Below are positions 1 to 7,900 of a stretch of DNA of 23,718 nt, piece after piece (position 1 is the first letter of the stretch; the number at the start of each line of letters is the position of its first letter). Source of the stretch: a virus. The stretch spans positions 1 to 23,718 of IMG/VR virus record IMGVR_UViG_3300046515_000001; one strand, given 5' to 3'. Under the pieces are notes generated by a model. The model saw only the letters and a program-made list of their open reading frames with translations, ran no database searches and was not told the origin of the DNA. Position numbers and translations under genes: made by a program.

Positions 1-305
1 ATCAGGGCTTCGGTGACACGAAGACCCTGAACCTGCGCCTGTACGGAACCTTCGCTCCCGAGCTGAAGCAGCCCGGTGGAGCTGAGACCCATCAGTTCGT
101 CCTGGACTGGCTGAACGAGAACAACCCTGATGGTGACGAGTGGCCCTTCGTGGTCACCACCATCCGCACGCGCGCCGACCGTGAGGCTCAGACCCTCGGT
201 CGCTACGTGGGCATCCTGCACGACGTCGAGGGGCGCTGCCTCAACGACGACGTCAACGACTTCGTGGCCCAGAAGGGCTACGTGCACGGCATCGGAAGCA
301 AGTAG
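1..305 (+). CDS. Unrecognised phage protein, 3' end only
   Basis: This is an open frame entering from the left edge (first whole codon at base 3) and ending at TAG 303-305, so the last 100 residues are visible. The fragment is acidic and has no signal peptide, membrane span or motif that I recognise. It contains a stretch reading TLGRYVGILHDVEG and ends in HGIGSK. Codon use matches the terminase genes downstream. The small terminase ribosome site begins directly at its stop codon, so it is probably co-transcribed with the packaging genes. A position just upstream of terS often holds small DNA-binding or HNH genes, but no HNH histidines or helix-turn-helix are visible here, so I assign no function. 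Confidence 0.7.
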   Translation, partial: QGFGDTKTLNLRLYGTFAPELKQPGGAETHQFVLDWLNENNPDGDEWPFVVTTIRTRADREAQTLGRYVGILHDVEGRCLNDDVNDFVAQKGYVHGIGSK

Positions 306-318
306 GAGGTGAGAGCCA

Positions 319-747
319 GTGCCTGGACCAGTCCCGAACCGCGAGTCAGACCTGGCTCGCCCCCGAGAGCGCAAGGGCTCGGACGTTCAGTCCGTGACCC
401 GAGGCGTTGCTCGCCCCGCCAAGATCCCGAACGCGGATCGAGAGTGGCATCCCATCGCTCGTCGTCTCTGGGACTCCCTGAAGACGTCGGGCCAGCAGGA
501 CTACTACCAGTCCTCTGACTGGGCGCTGGCCTACTCGCTGTGTGAAGACCTGAGCTACTACAAGAAGTCAGGCAAGCGCAGCGGCCAGATGCTCCAGACC
601 ATCTACTCCGCGTTCGAGCGTCTGCTCGTCGCGGAAGGCGACCGACGCCGTGTCCGCATCGAACTGCATGAGCCCGAGGACGAGACCCAGGAGGCGTCCG
701 TTCTCGCCATCGCCGACTACAAGAAGGAGCTGGGGCTCGCCGAGTAA
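319..747 (+). CDS. terS: Terminase small subunit
   Basis: The 142-residue protein is the likely small terminase, which recognises the packaging site on phage DNA and recruits the large subunit. The start is GTG 319, placed 9 bases after an AGGAGG at 304-309. The N-terminus (about residues 1-40) is basic and proline/arginine-rich. The middle (about 45-105) is a helical stretch with the WHPIARRLWDSLKTSGQ and YYQSSDWALAYSLCEDL type segments familiar from actinophage small terminases. The acidic C-terminus ends in KKELGLAE. It lies directly before the large subunit with about 15 bases between them. The assignment rests on family resemblance plus position, and the DNA-recognition site itself is not visible. 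Confidence 0.85.
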   Translation: MPGPVPNRESDLARPRERKGSDVQSVTRGVARPAKIPNADREWHPIARRLWDSLKTSGQQDYYQSSDWALAYSLCEDLSYYKKSGKRSGQMLQTIYSAFERLLVAEGDRRRVRIELHEPEDETQEASVLAIADYKKELGLAE

Positions 748-762
748 CTGGAGGTGAGCCTC

Positions 763-2409
763 ATGATGGCCAAGCCGGTCATGACCCCCGAGGAGATCGA
801 CGCCCTCGAACCTGAGTTCCACGGTCCTACGTGGATGACCAACGAGGACGGCTCCTGGGCACTGCCCGAGCGCACGCTCGGCTGGCAGATCGCAGGCTGG
901 TGCGCCGAGTTCTTGAACGCCGAGAACGGCGGTCCCTGGAAGTTCACCCGAGAGCAGCTTCGGTTCGTTCTCTGGTGGTACGCCATGGACGAGACTGGGC
1001 GCTTCGTCTACCGCAAGGGCGTGCTTCAGCGCCTGAAGGGCTGGGGCAAGGACCCACTCCTCGCGGTGATCTGCCTGGTCGAGTTCGTTGGGCCGTCGCG
1101 CTTCTCCCACTGGGATGCGAACGGCAACCCTGTCGGCGTCCCTCACCCGCAAGCGTGGGTGCAGATCGCTGCCGTGTCTCGGGATCAGACCCGGAACACG
1201 ATGACGCTCATGCCGTCGCTCATGTCGGACAAGCTCATCAACACCTACGGCATCAAGGCCGGTGCGGAGCTCATCCGGGCGAACGGTGGACGACAGCGGC
1301 TCGAAGCCGTGACCTCGTCCTTCCGTGCCCTGGAAGGTGGTCGCTCCACCTTCGTCGTGTTGAACGAGACGCACCACTGGGTGCGCGGCAACAACGGCGA
1401 CAAGATGTACGAGACGATCGACGGTAACGCGACCAAGAAGGACGCGCGCTACCTCGCGATCACCAACGCCTACCTGCCCGGCGAAGACTCCGTGGCAGAG
1501 AAGATGCGCGAAGCCTACGAGAAGATCCGCGAGGGTCGAGCTCTGGACATCGGCTTCCTGTACGACTCGATCGAGGCGCACCCCAAGACACCCCTCTCCC
1601 CCGAGGCGCTACGGATCGTCCTCCCCAAGATCCGGGGAGACGCGATCTGGCTGAAGGTGGAGACCATCATCCAGTCGGTGCTCGACACCACGCTCTCCGC
1701 GAGCCGGTCTCGACGCATGTGGCTCAACCAGATCGTCGCCGAGGAAGACGCCCTCTACGGCCCTGCCGAGTGGGACGTACTCCGCGATGAGCGCCTGACA
1801 CTGAAGCCCGGTGACGAGATCACTCTCGGCTTCGACGGTGGCAAGACCGACGACGCGACCGCCCTTGTGGCAGTGCGCGTCAAGGACATGGCCTCGTTCG
1901 TGCTCGGGATCTGGGAGAAGCCGGACGGCCAGGCTGGTGACGGGTGGATCGTGCCTCGCGCATCGGTCGACTCCGCTGTCCATGACGCCTTCAGCCAGTT
2001 CACCGTCGTCGGGTTCTTCGCCGACGTCGCCCTCTGGGAGTCCTACATCTCCGAGTGGGACGACGCCTACGGCGAGGGCCTGTCGGTCAAGAGCCCGCTC
2101 GGCAAGGACTCGATCGGCTGGGACATGCGCGCGTCACAGAAGACGTCGACCATGGCCCACGAACGCCTCATGCGCTCGGTCTTCGACAAGAAGCTGAAGC
2201 ATGACGGCGACCTGACCCTGCGTCGCCACGCGCTCAACGCGCGACGCGCGACGAACAACTACGGCATCGGCTTCCGCAAGGAGTCCAAGGACTCTCCGCG
2301 CAAGGTCGACGCCTACGCAGCCCTGATGCTGGCGCATGAGGCGCTGGTCGAGCTCCGAGCTCGGGGCAAGAAGACCAAGAAGCGGACCGGTCGCGGGTAC
2401 TTCCTGTGA
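763..2409 (+). CDS. terL: Terminase large subunit (ATPase and nuclease)
   Basis: This is the packaging motor: an N-terminal ATPase drives DNA into the prohead and a C-terminal RNase H-fold nuclease cuts it. I prefer ATG 763, which follows GGAGGTG (750-756) at normal spacing. A GTG at 754 would lie inside that ribosome site. The protein is 548 residues. The P-loop region is KGWGKDP (about 92-98), which lacks the usual Ser/Thr after the Lys. The Walker B-like segment is VVLNETHHW (about 198-206). Candidate nuclease acidic residues are Asp358 in LGFDGGKTDD, Asp421 in FFADVALWE and Asp516 in KVDAYAAL. Its length is normal for a phage TerL, and the pattern fits Terminase_1-type actinophage enzymes. 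The stop lies about 30 bases before the portal start. Confidence 0.93.
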   Translation: MMAKPVMTPEEIDALEPEFHGPTWMTNEDGSWALPERTLGWQIAGWCAEFLNAENGGPWKFTREQLRFVLWWYAMDETGRFVYRKGVLQRLKGWGKDPLLAVICLVEFVGPSRFSHWDANGNPVGVPHPQAWVQIAAVSRDQTRNTMTLMPSLMSDKLINTYGIKAGAELIRANGGRQRLEAVTSSFRALEGGRSTFVVLNETHHWVRGNNGDKMYETIDGNATKKDARYLAITNAYLPGEDSVAEKMREAYEKIREGRALDIGFLYDSIEAHPKTPLSPEALRIVLPKIRGDAIWLKVETIIQSVLDTTLSASRSRRMWLNQIVAEEDALYGPAEWDVLRDERLTLKPGDEITLGFDGGKTDDATALVAVRVKDMASFVLGIWEKPDGQAGDGWIVPRASVDSAVHDAFSQFTVVGFFADVALWESYISEWDDAYGEGLSVKSPLGKDSIGWDMRASQKTSTMAHERLMRSVFDKKLKHDGDLTLRRHALNARRATNNYGIGFRKESKDSPRKVDAYAALMLAHEALVELRARGKKTKKRTGRGYFL

Positions 2410-2438
2410 CAGTTGAACCAAGGAAGGACGGTGGGCCT

Positions 2439-3872
2439 GTGGCTGACACCTCCCCGGCGTCACTCGCCAAGCAGCTCCTCGCGATCCTTCATCGGGATGG
2501 CGACCGGCTGCGACGCATCGACGCCTACAACCAGGGCAAGCACGACGACCCCTACATGCCGCCCCAGGCGGACGACGAGTACCGACTCCTGGCCAGACGG
2601 GCGGTGTCCAACTGGATGCCGCTCCTGGTCGGCACACCGGCTCAGGCTCTGTACGTCGATGGCTTCCGTCGAGGACAACTCGGCGACGTCAGCGCAACTT
2701 CTGAGCCTGACTCCGCGTCTTCAGAGTGGAAGCACTGGCAGCGGTCGCGGCTCGACGCCCGACAGGCTGCGGTCTACCGGGGCGCACTGGCCTTCGGTCA
2801 CAGCTTCACGCTGACCGAGAAGACCAAGAAGGGCGTCATCACCAAGGGCTTGTCGGCCATGCGGACGGCTGCCCTGTTCGAGGACCCTGCGAACGACGAC
2901 ACGCCCTACGCGGCGCTGACCGTCACGCAGTGGGCCAAGGATGACGTGCCCGGCAAGGCCCGCCTGTTCGACGGCAAGTCCGAGTACGCGGTTACCTTCA
3001 AGTCGTTGGCCGATCCGAGCACTGTGACAGTGGGAGCAGGGAAGCGCCACGGCGCTACCGAGTGCCCGGTCACCCGCTTCGCTGCATCGGTCGACCTCGA
3101 AGGTCGCACGACCGGCGTCATCGAGCCGATGATCGCGCTTCAGAACCGCATCAACCAGACCATCTTCGATCTCCTGGTCGCCCAGACGTACACCTCGCAT
3201 GAGGTGCGGTACGCGACCGGCATGGCCCCGCCCATCCAGCGGGACGAGAACGGCGATCCGGTGCTGGACGAGAACGGTCAGCCGCAGGCGATCCCGATGA
3301 ACCACAACTCCCGGCGCTTCCTGTTCGCCGAGGACTCGGACGTCAAGTTCGGCTCACTGCCGGGCGGTCCGATCGGTGGTCTCATCGAGTCCGTCGACAT
3401 GTCCATCCGTCACCTGGCGGCTGTCTCTCAGACGCCGCCGCACCACCTGCTTGGCCAGATCGCGAACCTCTCCGCCGAGGCTCTGCTCGCTGCCGAGACT
3501 GCGCTGTCGCGCAAGATCGCAGAGTTCCGGGCGTCCTTCGGTGAGAGCTGGGAGCGCGTGATGCGCCTGGCTGGAGAGATGGAGGGTGACGTGACATCCG
3601 CTGAGGACTTCGCTGGCGAGGTCATCTGGCGTGACATGGAGCAGCGTTCGCTGGCTCAGGCCGCTGACGCTCTCGGCAAGCTGAAGGAACAGCTCGGCAT
3701 CCCCGCTCGCGGTCTCTGGAAGCGTGTACCTGGCGTCACGCAGACGGAGCTCGAAGACTGGGAGTCGATGCGGGAAGACGACGACCCCATCGGCCAGCTC
3801 GCTTCCTCGATCTCCCGTGCCACCCCTGAGCCCACGCCCATCGCGGCGACTCCGGAGGTGGCCACCGAGTGA
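2439..3872 (+). CDS. Portal protein (SPP1 gp6-like)
   Basis: This 477-residue protein should form the dodecameric ring at the capsid vertex through which DNA enters and leaves, and on which the connector assembles. The chosen start is GTG 2439, which sits 10 bases after AAGGA (2424-2428). An in-frame GTG at 2406 overlaps the terL stop but has no ribosome site. Recognisable features are an N-terminal RRAVSNWMPLLVGTPAQ segment, a central stretch around IEPMIALQNRINQTIFDLLV, and the SQTPPHHLLGQIANLSAEA region that is typical of SPP1 gp6-like portals of actinophages. The C-terminus is acidic and proline-rich. It overlaps the next gene by four bases (GTGA), which implies coupled translation. Confidence 0.93.
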   Translation: MADTSPASLAKQLLAILHRDGDRLRRIDAYNQGKHDDPYMPPQADDEYRLLARRAVSNWMPLLVGTPAQALYVDGFRRGQLGDVSATSEPDSASSEWKHWQRSRLDARQAAVYRGALAFGHSFTLTEKTKKGVITKGLSAMRTAALFEDPANDDTPYAALTVTQWAKDDVPGKARLFDGKSEYAVTFKSLADPSTVTVGAGKRHGATECPVTRFAASVDLEGRTTGVIEPMIALQNRINQTIFDLLVAQTYTSHEVRYATGMAPPIQRDENGDPVLDENGQPQAIPMNHNSRRFLFAEDSDVKFGSLPGGPIGGLIESVDMSIRHLAAVSQTPPHHLLGQIANLSAEALLAAETALSRKIAEFRASFGESWERVMRLAGEMEGDVTSAEDFAGEVIWRDMEQRSLAQAADALGKLKEQLGIPARGLWKRVPGVTQTELEDWESMREDDDPIGQLASSISRATPEPTPIAATPEVATE

Positions 3873-4969
3873 CGACTGCTTCCCGTGCCCAAGAGGCCGA
3901 GGAAGCAAGCGTCGCCTTCCAAGTCGCTCTCACCCAGATCGGTGTGAAGACCGTCGAGGAAGCACTGAAGCTGTGGGCCGAGGTCCCCGTCACCGCGCGG
4001 GCCTCGACCTCCAGCTCCTGGCTGAAGAAGGCCATCACTCAGGTGATGACCAGGCGGCGCATGAGCCGCGACTTGGCCAGGGCGTACTACCGGCTGGCAC
4101 GCGCACTGCGTACCGGCACGACCGTCGCCGATCCGTACCACCCCGAGCCCACCTACGTGACGCTCGACGTTCTTCGACGCGAGTTCGCCTCCCTGACTGG
4201 AGGCTCTGAGAAGCCCCAGGAGGGCCGATCAGAGTCGGCCCCTACCAAGGAGACCGAGCCCGCGTCACAGCCTGCACAGCCCACCGAGACGGCCAGCCCT
4301 GACGCTCCTGCGGACCAAGACTCCGAGGACGCAGAGGCCGACCGCATCTTGGTCGAGGAGCTGGAGCGGCTGAAGGAGGACGAGGAACGGATCGAGCGCG
4401 AGGCAGAGGCCGAGCTGAGGGAGATCCTTCAGCAGCTCGGCCCCAACAACCTCGCGAAGAAGCAGCGCGACATCGACCCCGAGGCACCGGCCAAGGACGT
4501 GGACAGGCTCCGCGACGAGGCCCACGCCCAGGCAGGTGCTCGGCAAGCTGCGGCTGCGGAGCGGATCGCCATGAACGGCGGACGCTCGACGGTCTGGAAT
4601 CACGCTCAGCGCGACAAGCGCGCACTCGGCTACATCCGACTCTCGCGTACCGGAACCCCTTGCGGGTGGTGCGCGATGTTGATCAGCCGTGGACCTGTCT
4701 ACCGCTCCGAGCGGACCGCCGAGTACGGCGATGGCGACAAGTACCACGACAACTGCCACTGCTACGCGGAGCCCGTGTTCTCCCGTGAGCAGTACCGCAA
4801 CTCCGACGTCTACGCCTTGAACAGGCGCTACGAGGAGCTGTGGCCCCAGGTGACCAAGGGACTCGGCGGCAAGGCCGCGATCTCCGCCTGGCGGCGCTTC
4901 ATCCGCACGGAACAGCAAGCCGCTGCCCAGGAGGCGCGGCGATCCACAACGAGCGTCCAGGAGGCGTAA
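3869..4969 (+). CDS. MuF-like minor head protein
   Basis: This 366-residue protein follows the portal and resembles the MuF/SPP1 gp7 family of minor head proteins, which sit inside the capsid near the portal. The start is GTG 3869, overlapping the portal stop, with GGAGGTG at 3853-3859 upstream. Residues 1-110 are helical. Residues about 110-215 form an acidic, Pro/Glu-rich and then strongly charged coiled-coil stretch. The C-terminal MuF domain (about 230-330) carries a Cys/His cluster: C265 and C268 in PCGWC, then H293, C296, H297 and C298 in HDNCHC. Such clusters are usual in actinophage MuF domains and could bind metal. No fused toxin domain or serine-protease triad is visible. Confidence 0.82.
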   Translation: MTTASRAQEAEEASVAFQVALTQIGVKTVEEALKLWAEVPVTARASTSSSWLKKAITQVMTRRRMSRDLARAYYRLARALRTGTTVADPYHPEPTYVTLDVLRREFASLTGGSEKPQEGRSESAPTKETEPASQPAQPTETASPDAPADQDSEDAEADRILVEELERLKEDEERIEREAEAELREILQQLGPNNLAKKQRDIDPEAPAKDVDRLRDEAHAQAGARQAAAAERIAMNGGRSTVWNHAQRDKRALGYIRLSRTGTPCGWCAMLISRGPVYRSERTAEYGDGDKYHDNCHCYAEPVFSREQYRNSDVYALNRRYEELWPQVTKGLGGKAAISAWRRFIRTEQQAAAQEARRSTTSVQEA

Positions 4970-4974
4970 CAACC

Positions 4975-5496
4975 ATGAGCACCCCGATCGAGACCCCGAC
5001 CCCCGGCTCCACCCCGGTGACCGAGGAGAAGCCCGCTGAGGGCACCACTCCCGAGACGCCGTCGACTGAAGGCACTGTGACCCCCGAGGTCAAGCCCGAG
5101 GACGAGCTGCCCGAGTGGGCACGCAAGGAGCTGACCAAGGTTCGGGGCGAGGCTGCGAACTACCGCACCAAGCTGCGGGAAGCCGAGACCTCCCTCCAGA
5201 ACGCCAAGACCCCGGAGGAGTTCGAGTCCGCGAGGACCGAGCTCTCCAGGCGGATCGCCGAGCTGGAGCACGAAGTCGTGGTGTCCAAGGTGGCACGCAA
5301 GTACGAGCTCCCCGACGAGCTCATCCCCCTCCTGAAGGGCGGAGACGAGGCAGCTCTGGAGGCCGTCGCCAAGACGCTCTCCAAGTACGCCGCGACTCCC
5401 GCCCCTGAGTCGCTGGGCGGCGGTCTGACGCCGTCCGACGACAACGACGACGAGATGGACCCGCGCAAGCTCGCGCGCCGTACACGACGTCGCTGA
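4975..5496 (+). CDS. Capsid scaffolding protein
   Basis: This 173-residue protein is the likely internal scaffold that guides coat-protein assembly and then leaves the prohead. The start is ATG 4975, 10 bases after AGGAGG at 4959-4964. The frame stays open further upstream, but that stretch overlaps the MuF gene. Residues 1-45 are Thr/Pro/Glu-rich and look disordered. Residues about 45-95 contain a charged coiled coil (WARKELTKVRGEAANYRTKL onward) typical of phage scaffolds. The C-terminus ends in the basic tail KLARRTRRR, as expected for the helix that docks onto coat protein. It lies between the minor head gene and the major capsid gene, the usual scaffold position, and is followed by a terminator-like hairpin. 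Confidence 0.87.
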   Translation: MSTPIETPTPGSTPVTEEKPAEGTTPETPSTEGTVTPEVKPEDELPEWARKELTKVRGEAANYRTKLREAETSLQNAKTPEEFESARTELSRRIAELEHEVVVSKVARKYELPDELIPLLKGGDEAALEAVAKTLSKYAATPAPESLGGGLTPSDDNDDEMDPRKLARRTRRR

Positions 5497-5523
5497 CGCA
5501 CCTCACCACACCAACCCACCCCA

Positions 5524-5554
5524 GCCCTCGGTCGCACTGACCGGGGGCTTCTTC
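5524..5554 (+). terminator. Rho-independent terminator-like hairpin before the capsid gene
   Basis: GCCCTCGGTC (5524-5533) pairs with GACCGGGGGC (5539-5548) as a 10-bp stem with one G-T wobble and a 5-base loop, followed by TTCTTC. It sits in the 77-base gap between the scaffold and the capsid gene. It is likely a partial terminator or an RNA processing/stability element, because the late operon must continue into the capsid gene unless that gene has its own promoter. Confidence 0.7.
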
Positions 5555-5573
5555 ACACCTGGAGGACCACACA

Positions 5574-6653
5574 GTGGCTGAACACCAGATCGTCAAGCCC
5601 GAGAAGCTGGCCGCGACTGCGGTCGGGATGCTGGAGCAGGAGCTCGTCATCCCCAACCTGTTCCAGAAGGAGAGCATCGACCAGTTCAAGGGCGCGGACA
5701 ACGACACCGTCTCCGTCCCGGTCGAAGGCGTCCTGCCGTTCCACGACTACGAGTGGCGCTCGGGTGAGTCGGGTTCCTCGACTCCCGGCGTCCGTCAGGC
5801 CGTGACCTTCGATGAGTACAAGGAGCGGAAGATCGCTGTCACCTTCGGTGGCAACGTGTACTCCGCCGTCAAGCTCACCGACGAGCAGAACGACTTCGAC
5901 ATCGACCAGTGGGGCAAGCTGCTCCGCCCGCAGGTCAAGGCCGTTGGCCGTGGTCTCCAGCGTCGCGCTGTCTCCACGCTGACCAGCGCCGCGTACAACG
6001 TCGTGATCGGCAACGCGGAGCAGAACCTCCGTGGTGCGATCATCGAGGCGCGTCGAGTCCTCAACGCCTTCAACGTCCCGGACGACCAGCGTTACCTGCT
6101 CGTCGGCACCGACTTCGAGTCGGCCCTGCTCAACGACGAGAAGCTGAACCTGGCCCAGAACGTCGGCGACAGCGAGGCTGAGTCCGCTCTGCGCACCGCG
6201 ACCATCGCCGACCGCTTCGGCTTCAAGATCGTGGTCGACCAGACCATCCCGGCTGACGCGGCCTACGCCTTCGCTGGCTCCGCGTTCATCTTCCTGTCCG
6301 GCGCTCCCGCTGTCCCGCAGTCGGTTCCGTACGGCGCGACCCAGTCCTTCGAGGGCATCGCCCTCCGGTGGGTCCGCGACTACGACCCGACCTACATGCA
6401 GGACCGCTCCGTCGTGAACACCTACGCGGGCTTCCGCGCGGTGACCGACGTCCTGGTCGGCTGGGACGAGGCCAACCGCAAGGAGCTCGTCTCCGCCTCG
6501 GAGCACTTCGTGCGTGGCATCAAGCTCACGCTCGACGGCGCGTCGAACTACCCGGCTGCGAGCTCCGAGCTCGCGACCATCACGGGTGTCACCGACGCTC
6601 GCGTCTGGACCCCGGCTGGCATGAAGGCCGAGACGGACCCGGCGAACGCCTGA
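5574..6653 (+). CDS. Major capsid protein
   Basis: The 359-residue protein is the likely main shell subunit with the HK97 fold. The start is GTG 5574, 8 bases after GGAGG (5561-5565), and the mature-looking N-terminus is MAEHQIVKPEKLAA. Segments resembling actinophage coat proteins include the E-loop-like region FHDYEWRSGESGSSTPGVR, the spine helix KLLRPQVKAVGRGLQRRAV, the P-domain stretch LLVGTDFESALLNDEKL, and a C-terminal RAVTDVLVGW strand. A short ATITGVTDARVWTPAG tail follows. There is no long N-terminal delta domain, consistent with the separate scaffold gene. It is bracketed by hairpins at 5524 and 6669. Strong C-ending codon bias (many GTC, CTC, AAG, GAC) fits high expression. Confidence 0.9.
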   Translation: MAEHQIVKPEKLAATAVGMLEQELVIPNLFQKESIDQFKGADNDTVSVPVEGVLPFHDYEWRSGESGSSTPGVRQAVTFDEYKERKIAVTFGGNVYSAVKLTDEQNDFDIDQWGKLLRPQVKAVGRGLQRRAVSTLTSAAYNVVIGNAEQNLRGAIIEARRVLNAFNVPDDQRYLLVGTDFESALLNDEKLNLAQNVGDSEAESALRTATIADRFGFKIVVDQTIPADAAYAFAGSAFIFLSGAPAVPQSVPYGATQSFEGIALRWVRDYDPTYMQDRSVVNTYAGFRAVTDVLVGWDEANRKELVSASEHFVRGIKLTLDGASNYPAASSELATITGVTDARVWTPAGMKAETDPANA

Positions 6654-6668
6654 TCCGCTGACTGAGGA

Positions 6669-6700
6669 GGGGGCTGGCTCTACGGAGCTGGCCCCCTTCC
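6669..6700 (+). terminator. Strong terminator-like hairpin after the capsid gene
   Basis: GGGGGCTGGCTC (6669-6680) pairs with GAGCTGGCCCCC (6685-6696) over 12 pairs including two G-T wobbles. It is closed by a C(TACG)G loop, a UNCG-type tetraloop known for high stability, and followed by TTCC. It lies 16 bases after the capsid stop and 25 bases before the adaptor start. The weak T-tract suggests partial termination or protection of the capsid mRNA 3' end. Confidence 0.72.
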
Positions 6701-6724
6701 TGGTCCCTACCCAAGGAGACCCTG

Positions 6725-7180
6725 ATGGCGTACGCCACCCTGGATGACCTGAAGGCTCGCCTTGACTGGGAGCTGGATGCGGACGAGGTGCGGATCGCGG
6801 GAGGCGCGCTCGAAGACGCCTCCGACCTGGCTGCCCACTACGGGCGTAGCTGGGATGAGGCCGCAGTTCCGCGCTTGGTCCGGACCCTGGTCCTGAAGGC
6901 CGCTCAGCGGTACATGAAGAACCCGGACGGCTACACGCAGTCCCGAGCTGGCGACGAGACCCTGGCGTGGAACGACGCGCAGGGCGAGAACGCTGGCACC
7001 GTCTACTTCGCCGACGACGAGGTCAAGCTCCTGCGGTCGCTGGCTGGCAAGCAGCCCGGCATCTACTCGGTGCCGCTGACCGCCTACAAGACGAAGCTGC
7101 GAGCCGACGACGGGCGAGTCCCTGTCGACTACGGCGGTGACACCTTCCCGATGTTCGCGGACGGAGCGAACTCCTGGTGA
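6725..7180 (+). CDS. Head-to-tail adaptor (connector protein)
   Basis: This 151-residue protein is likely the adaptor that binds the portal ring after packaging (SPP1 gp15 / HK97 gp6-like). The start is ATG 6725, 6 bases after AAGGAG at 6713-6718. It has the characteristic all-helical opening MAYATLDDLKARLDWEL, then a second helix pair (EDASDLAAHYG and LVRTLVLKAAQRYMKNPDG). The QSRAGDETLAW motif and a FADDEVKLLRSLAG helix follow, a pattern very common in actinophage head-tail connectors. Its position after the capsid gene and its overlap with the stopper gene support the call. The C-terminus reading DYGGDTFPMFADG is extended and probably makes inter-subunit contacts. Confidence 0.85.
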   Translation: MAYATLDDLKARLDWELDADEVRIAGGALEDASDLAAHYGRSWDEAAVPRLVRTLVLKAAQRYMKNPDGYTQSRAGDETLAWNDAQGENAGTVYFADDEVKLLRSLAGKQPGIYSVPLTAYKTKLRADDGRVPVDYGGDTFPMFADGANSW

Positions 7181-7512
7181 GCATGCAGCGAAGGCGTGGC
7201 CAAGTAGCCCGCATCTGGAAGACCAAGCTGGTCGAGGACCGGCGAGGCAACAAGCTCCAGACAGCTGACGCAGACGGACCCCATGAGGTTCGAGCTGCGT
7301 TCATCCCGCAGAGATCCGGCAAGGCCGAAGTGCCTGGCCAGCAACTGATCAACGTCACTCGGATGATCGTCTCCGCCGACCTCGAAGACGTGACCCTCTG
7401 GTCGCGCGTTGAGTACGCGGGCAAGCAGTGGGACATCGTCACACCGCCCGCCTACCACCACGGACCTCGGAAGACCAGGCACTGGTCGATCGACATCCGA
7501 GAGAGGACGTGA
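7177..7512 (+). CDS. Head-to-tail stopper
   Basis: This 111-residue beta-rich protein fits the SPP1 gp16-like stopper that plugs the connector and keeps packaged DNA in the head. The start is GTG 7177, overlapping the adaptor stop by GTGA, with GGAG at 7163-7166. An in-frame ATG lies two codons on, at 7183. The body runs RGQVARIWKTKLVEDRRGN, then RAAFIPQRSGKAEVPGQQ, and ends with SRVEYAGKQWDIVTPPAYHH plus a basic tail. The segment 'WSRVEYAGKQWDIVTPP' is typical of stopper and head-closure folds. The function is inferred from fold-like pattern, size and strict gene order. Confidence 0.75.
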   Translation: MSMQRRRGQVARIWKTKLVEDRRGNKLQTADADGPHEVRAAFIPQRSGKAEVPGQQLINVTRMIVSADLEDVTLWSRVEYAGKQWDIVTPPAYHHGPRKTRHWSIDIRERT

Positions 7513-7513
7513 C

Positions 7514-7900
7514 GTGGCGAAGATCAACCACAACGTGGGTCGTCTCCCGATCGAGGACTTCATCGCCCGCAACGACGGCGTCGTGCACGAGCTCGACAAC
7601 CGCACCTTCGAGATCGCGGTTCGAGCAGAGGCCCTACTCGCTGAGCATCGCCTCGAAGGCGACGCCTCGATCGACATCGAGCGCGGCAAGATCGACCGCT
7701 ACGTCGTCCTCTCGGACGAGGCCGGTCAGAAGCACGCGCTGTCCATCGAGTACGGGCGTGCGGCTGGCGACTACGAGCGCCGCGACAAGAAGACCGGCGA
7801 GCTGGAGACGGTCGAGTACGGGGCCATGGACGGCCTCTACATCCTCGCCACTGCCAGCAACTTGCCGAAGAAGCGGAAGGGCAAGGTGAAGCTCGACTGA
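7514..7900 (+). CDS. Tail-completion protein (HK97 gp10-like / DUF5403-like)
   Basis: The 128-residue protein occupies the slot between stopper and tail terminator, where siphoviruses encode an HK97 gp10-like tail-completion factor. The start is GTG 7514, 6 bases after GAGAGGA (7501-7507). The frame is open further upstream but that region lies inside the stopper gene. It has an N-terminal helical part (AVRAEALLAEHRLEGDASI), then a beta part with DRYVVLSDEAGQKHALSIEYGR, and a basic tail KKRKGKVKLD. The helix followed by an 'IEYGR' strand resembles DUF5403-type actinophage proteins, but I recognise this only loosely. Its stop overlaps the next start (TGATG). Confidence 0.68.
   Translation: MAKINHNVGRLPIEDFIARNDGVVHELDNRTFEIAVRAEALLAEHRLEGDASIDIERGKIDRYVVLSDEAGQKHALSIEYGRAAGDYERRDKKTGELETVEYGAMDGLYILATASNLPKKRKGKVKLD

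Noticed and set aside
3869-4969. Toxin domain fused to the MuF protein
   Set aside because: Some MuF proteins carry toxins, but here the length is normal and the C-terminal domain is the ordinary Cys/His MuF region.
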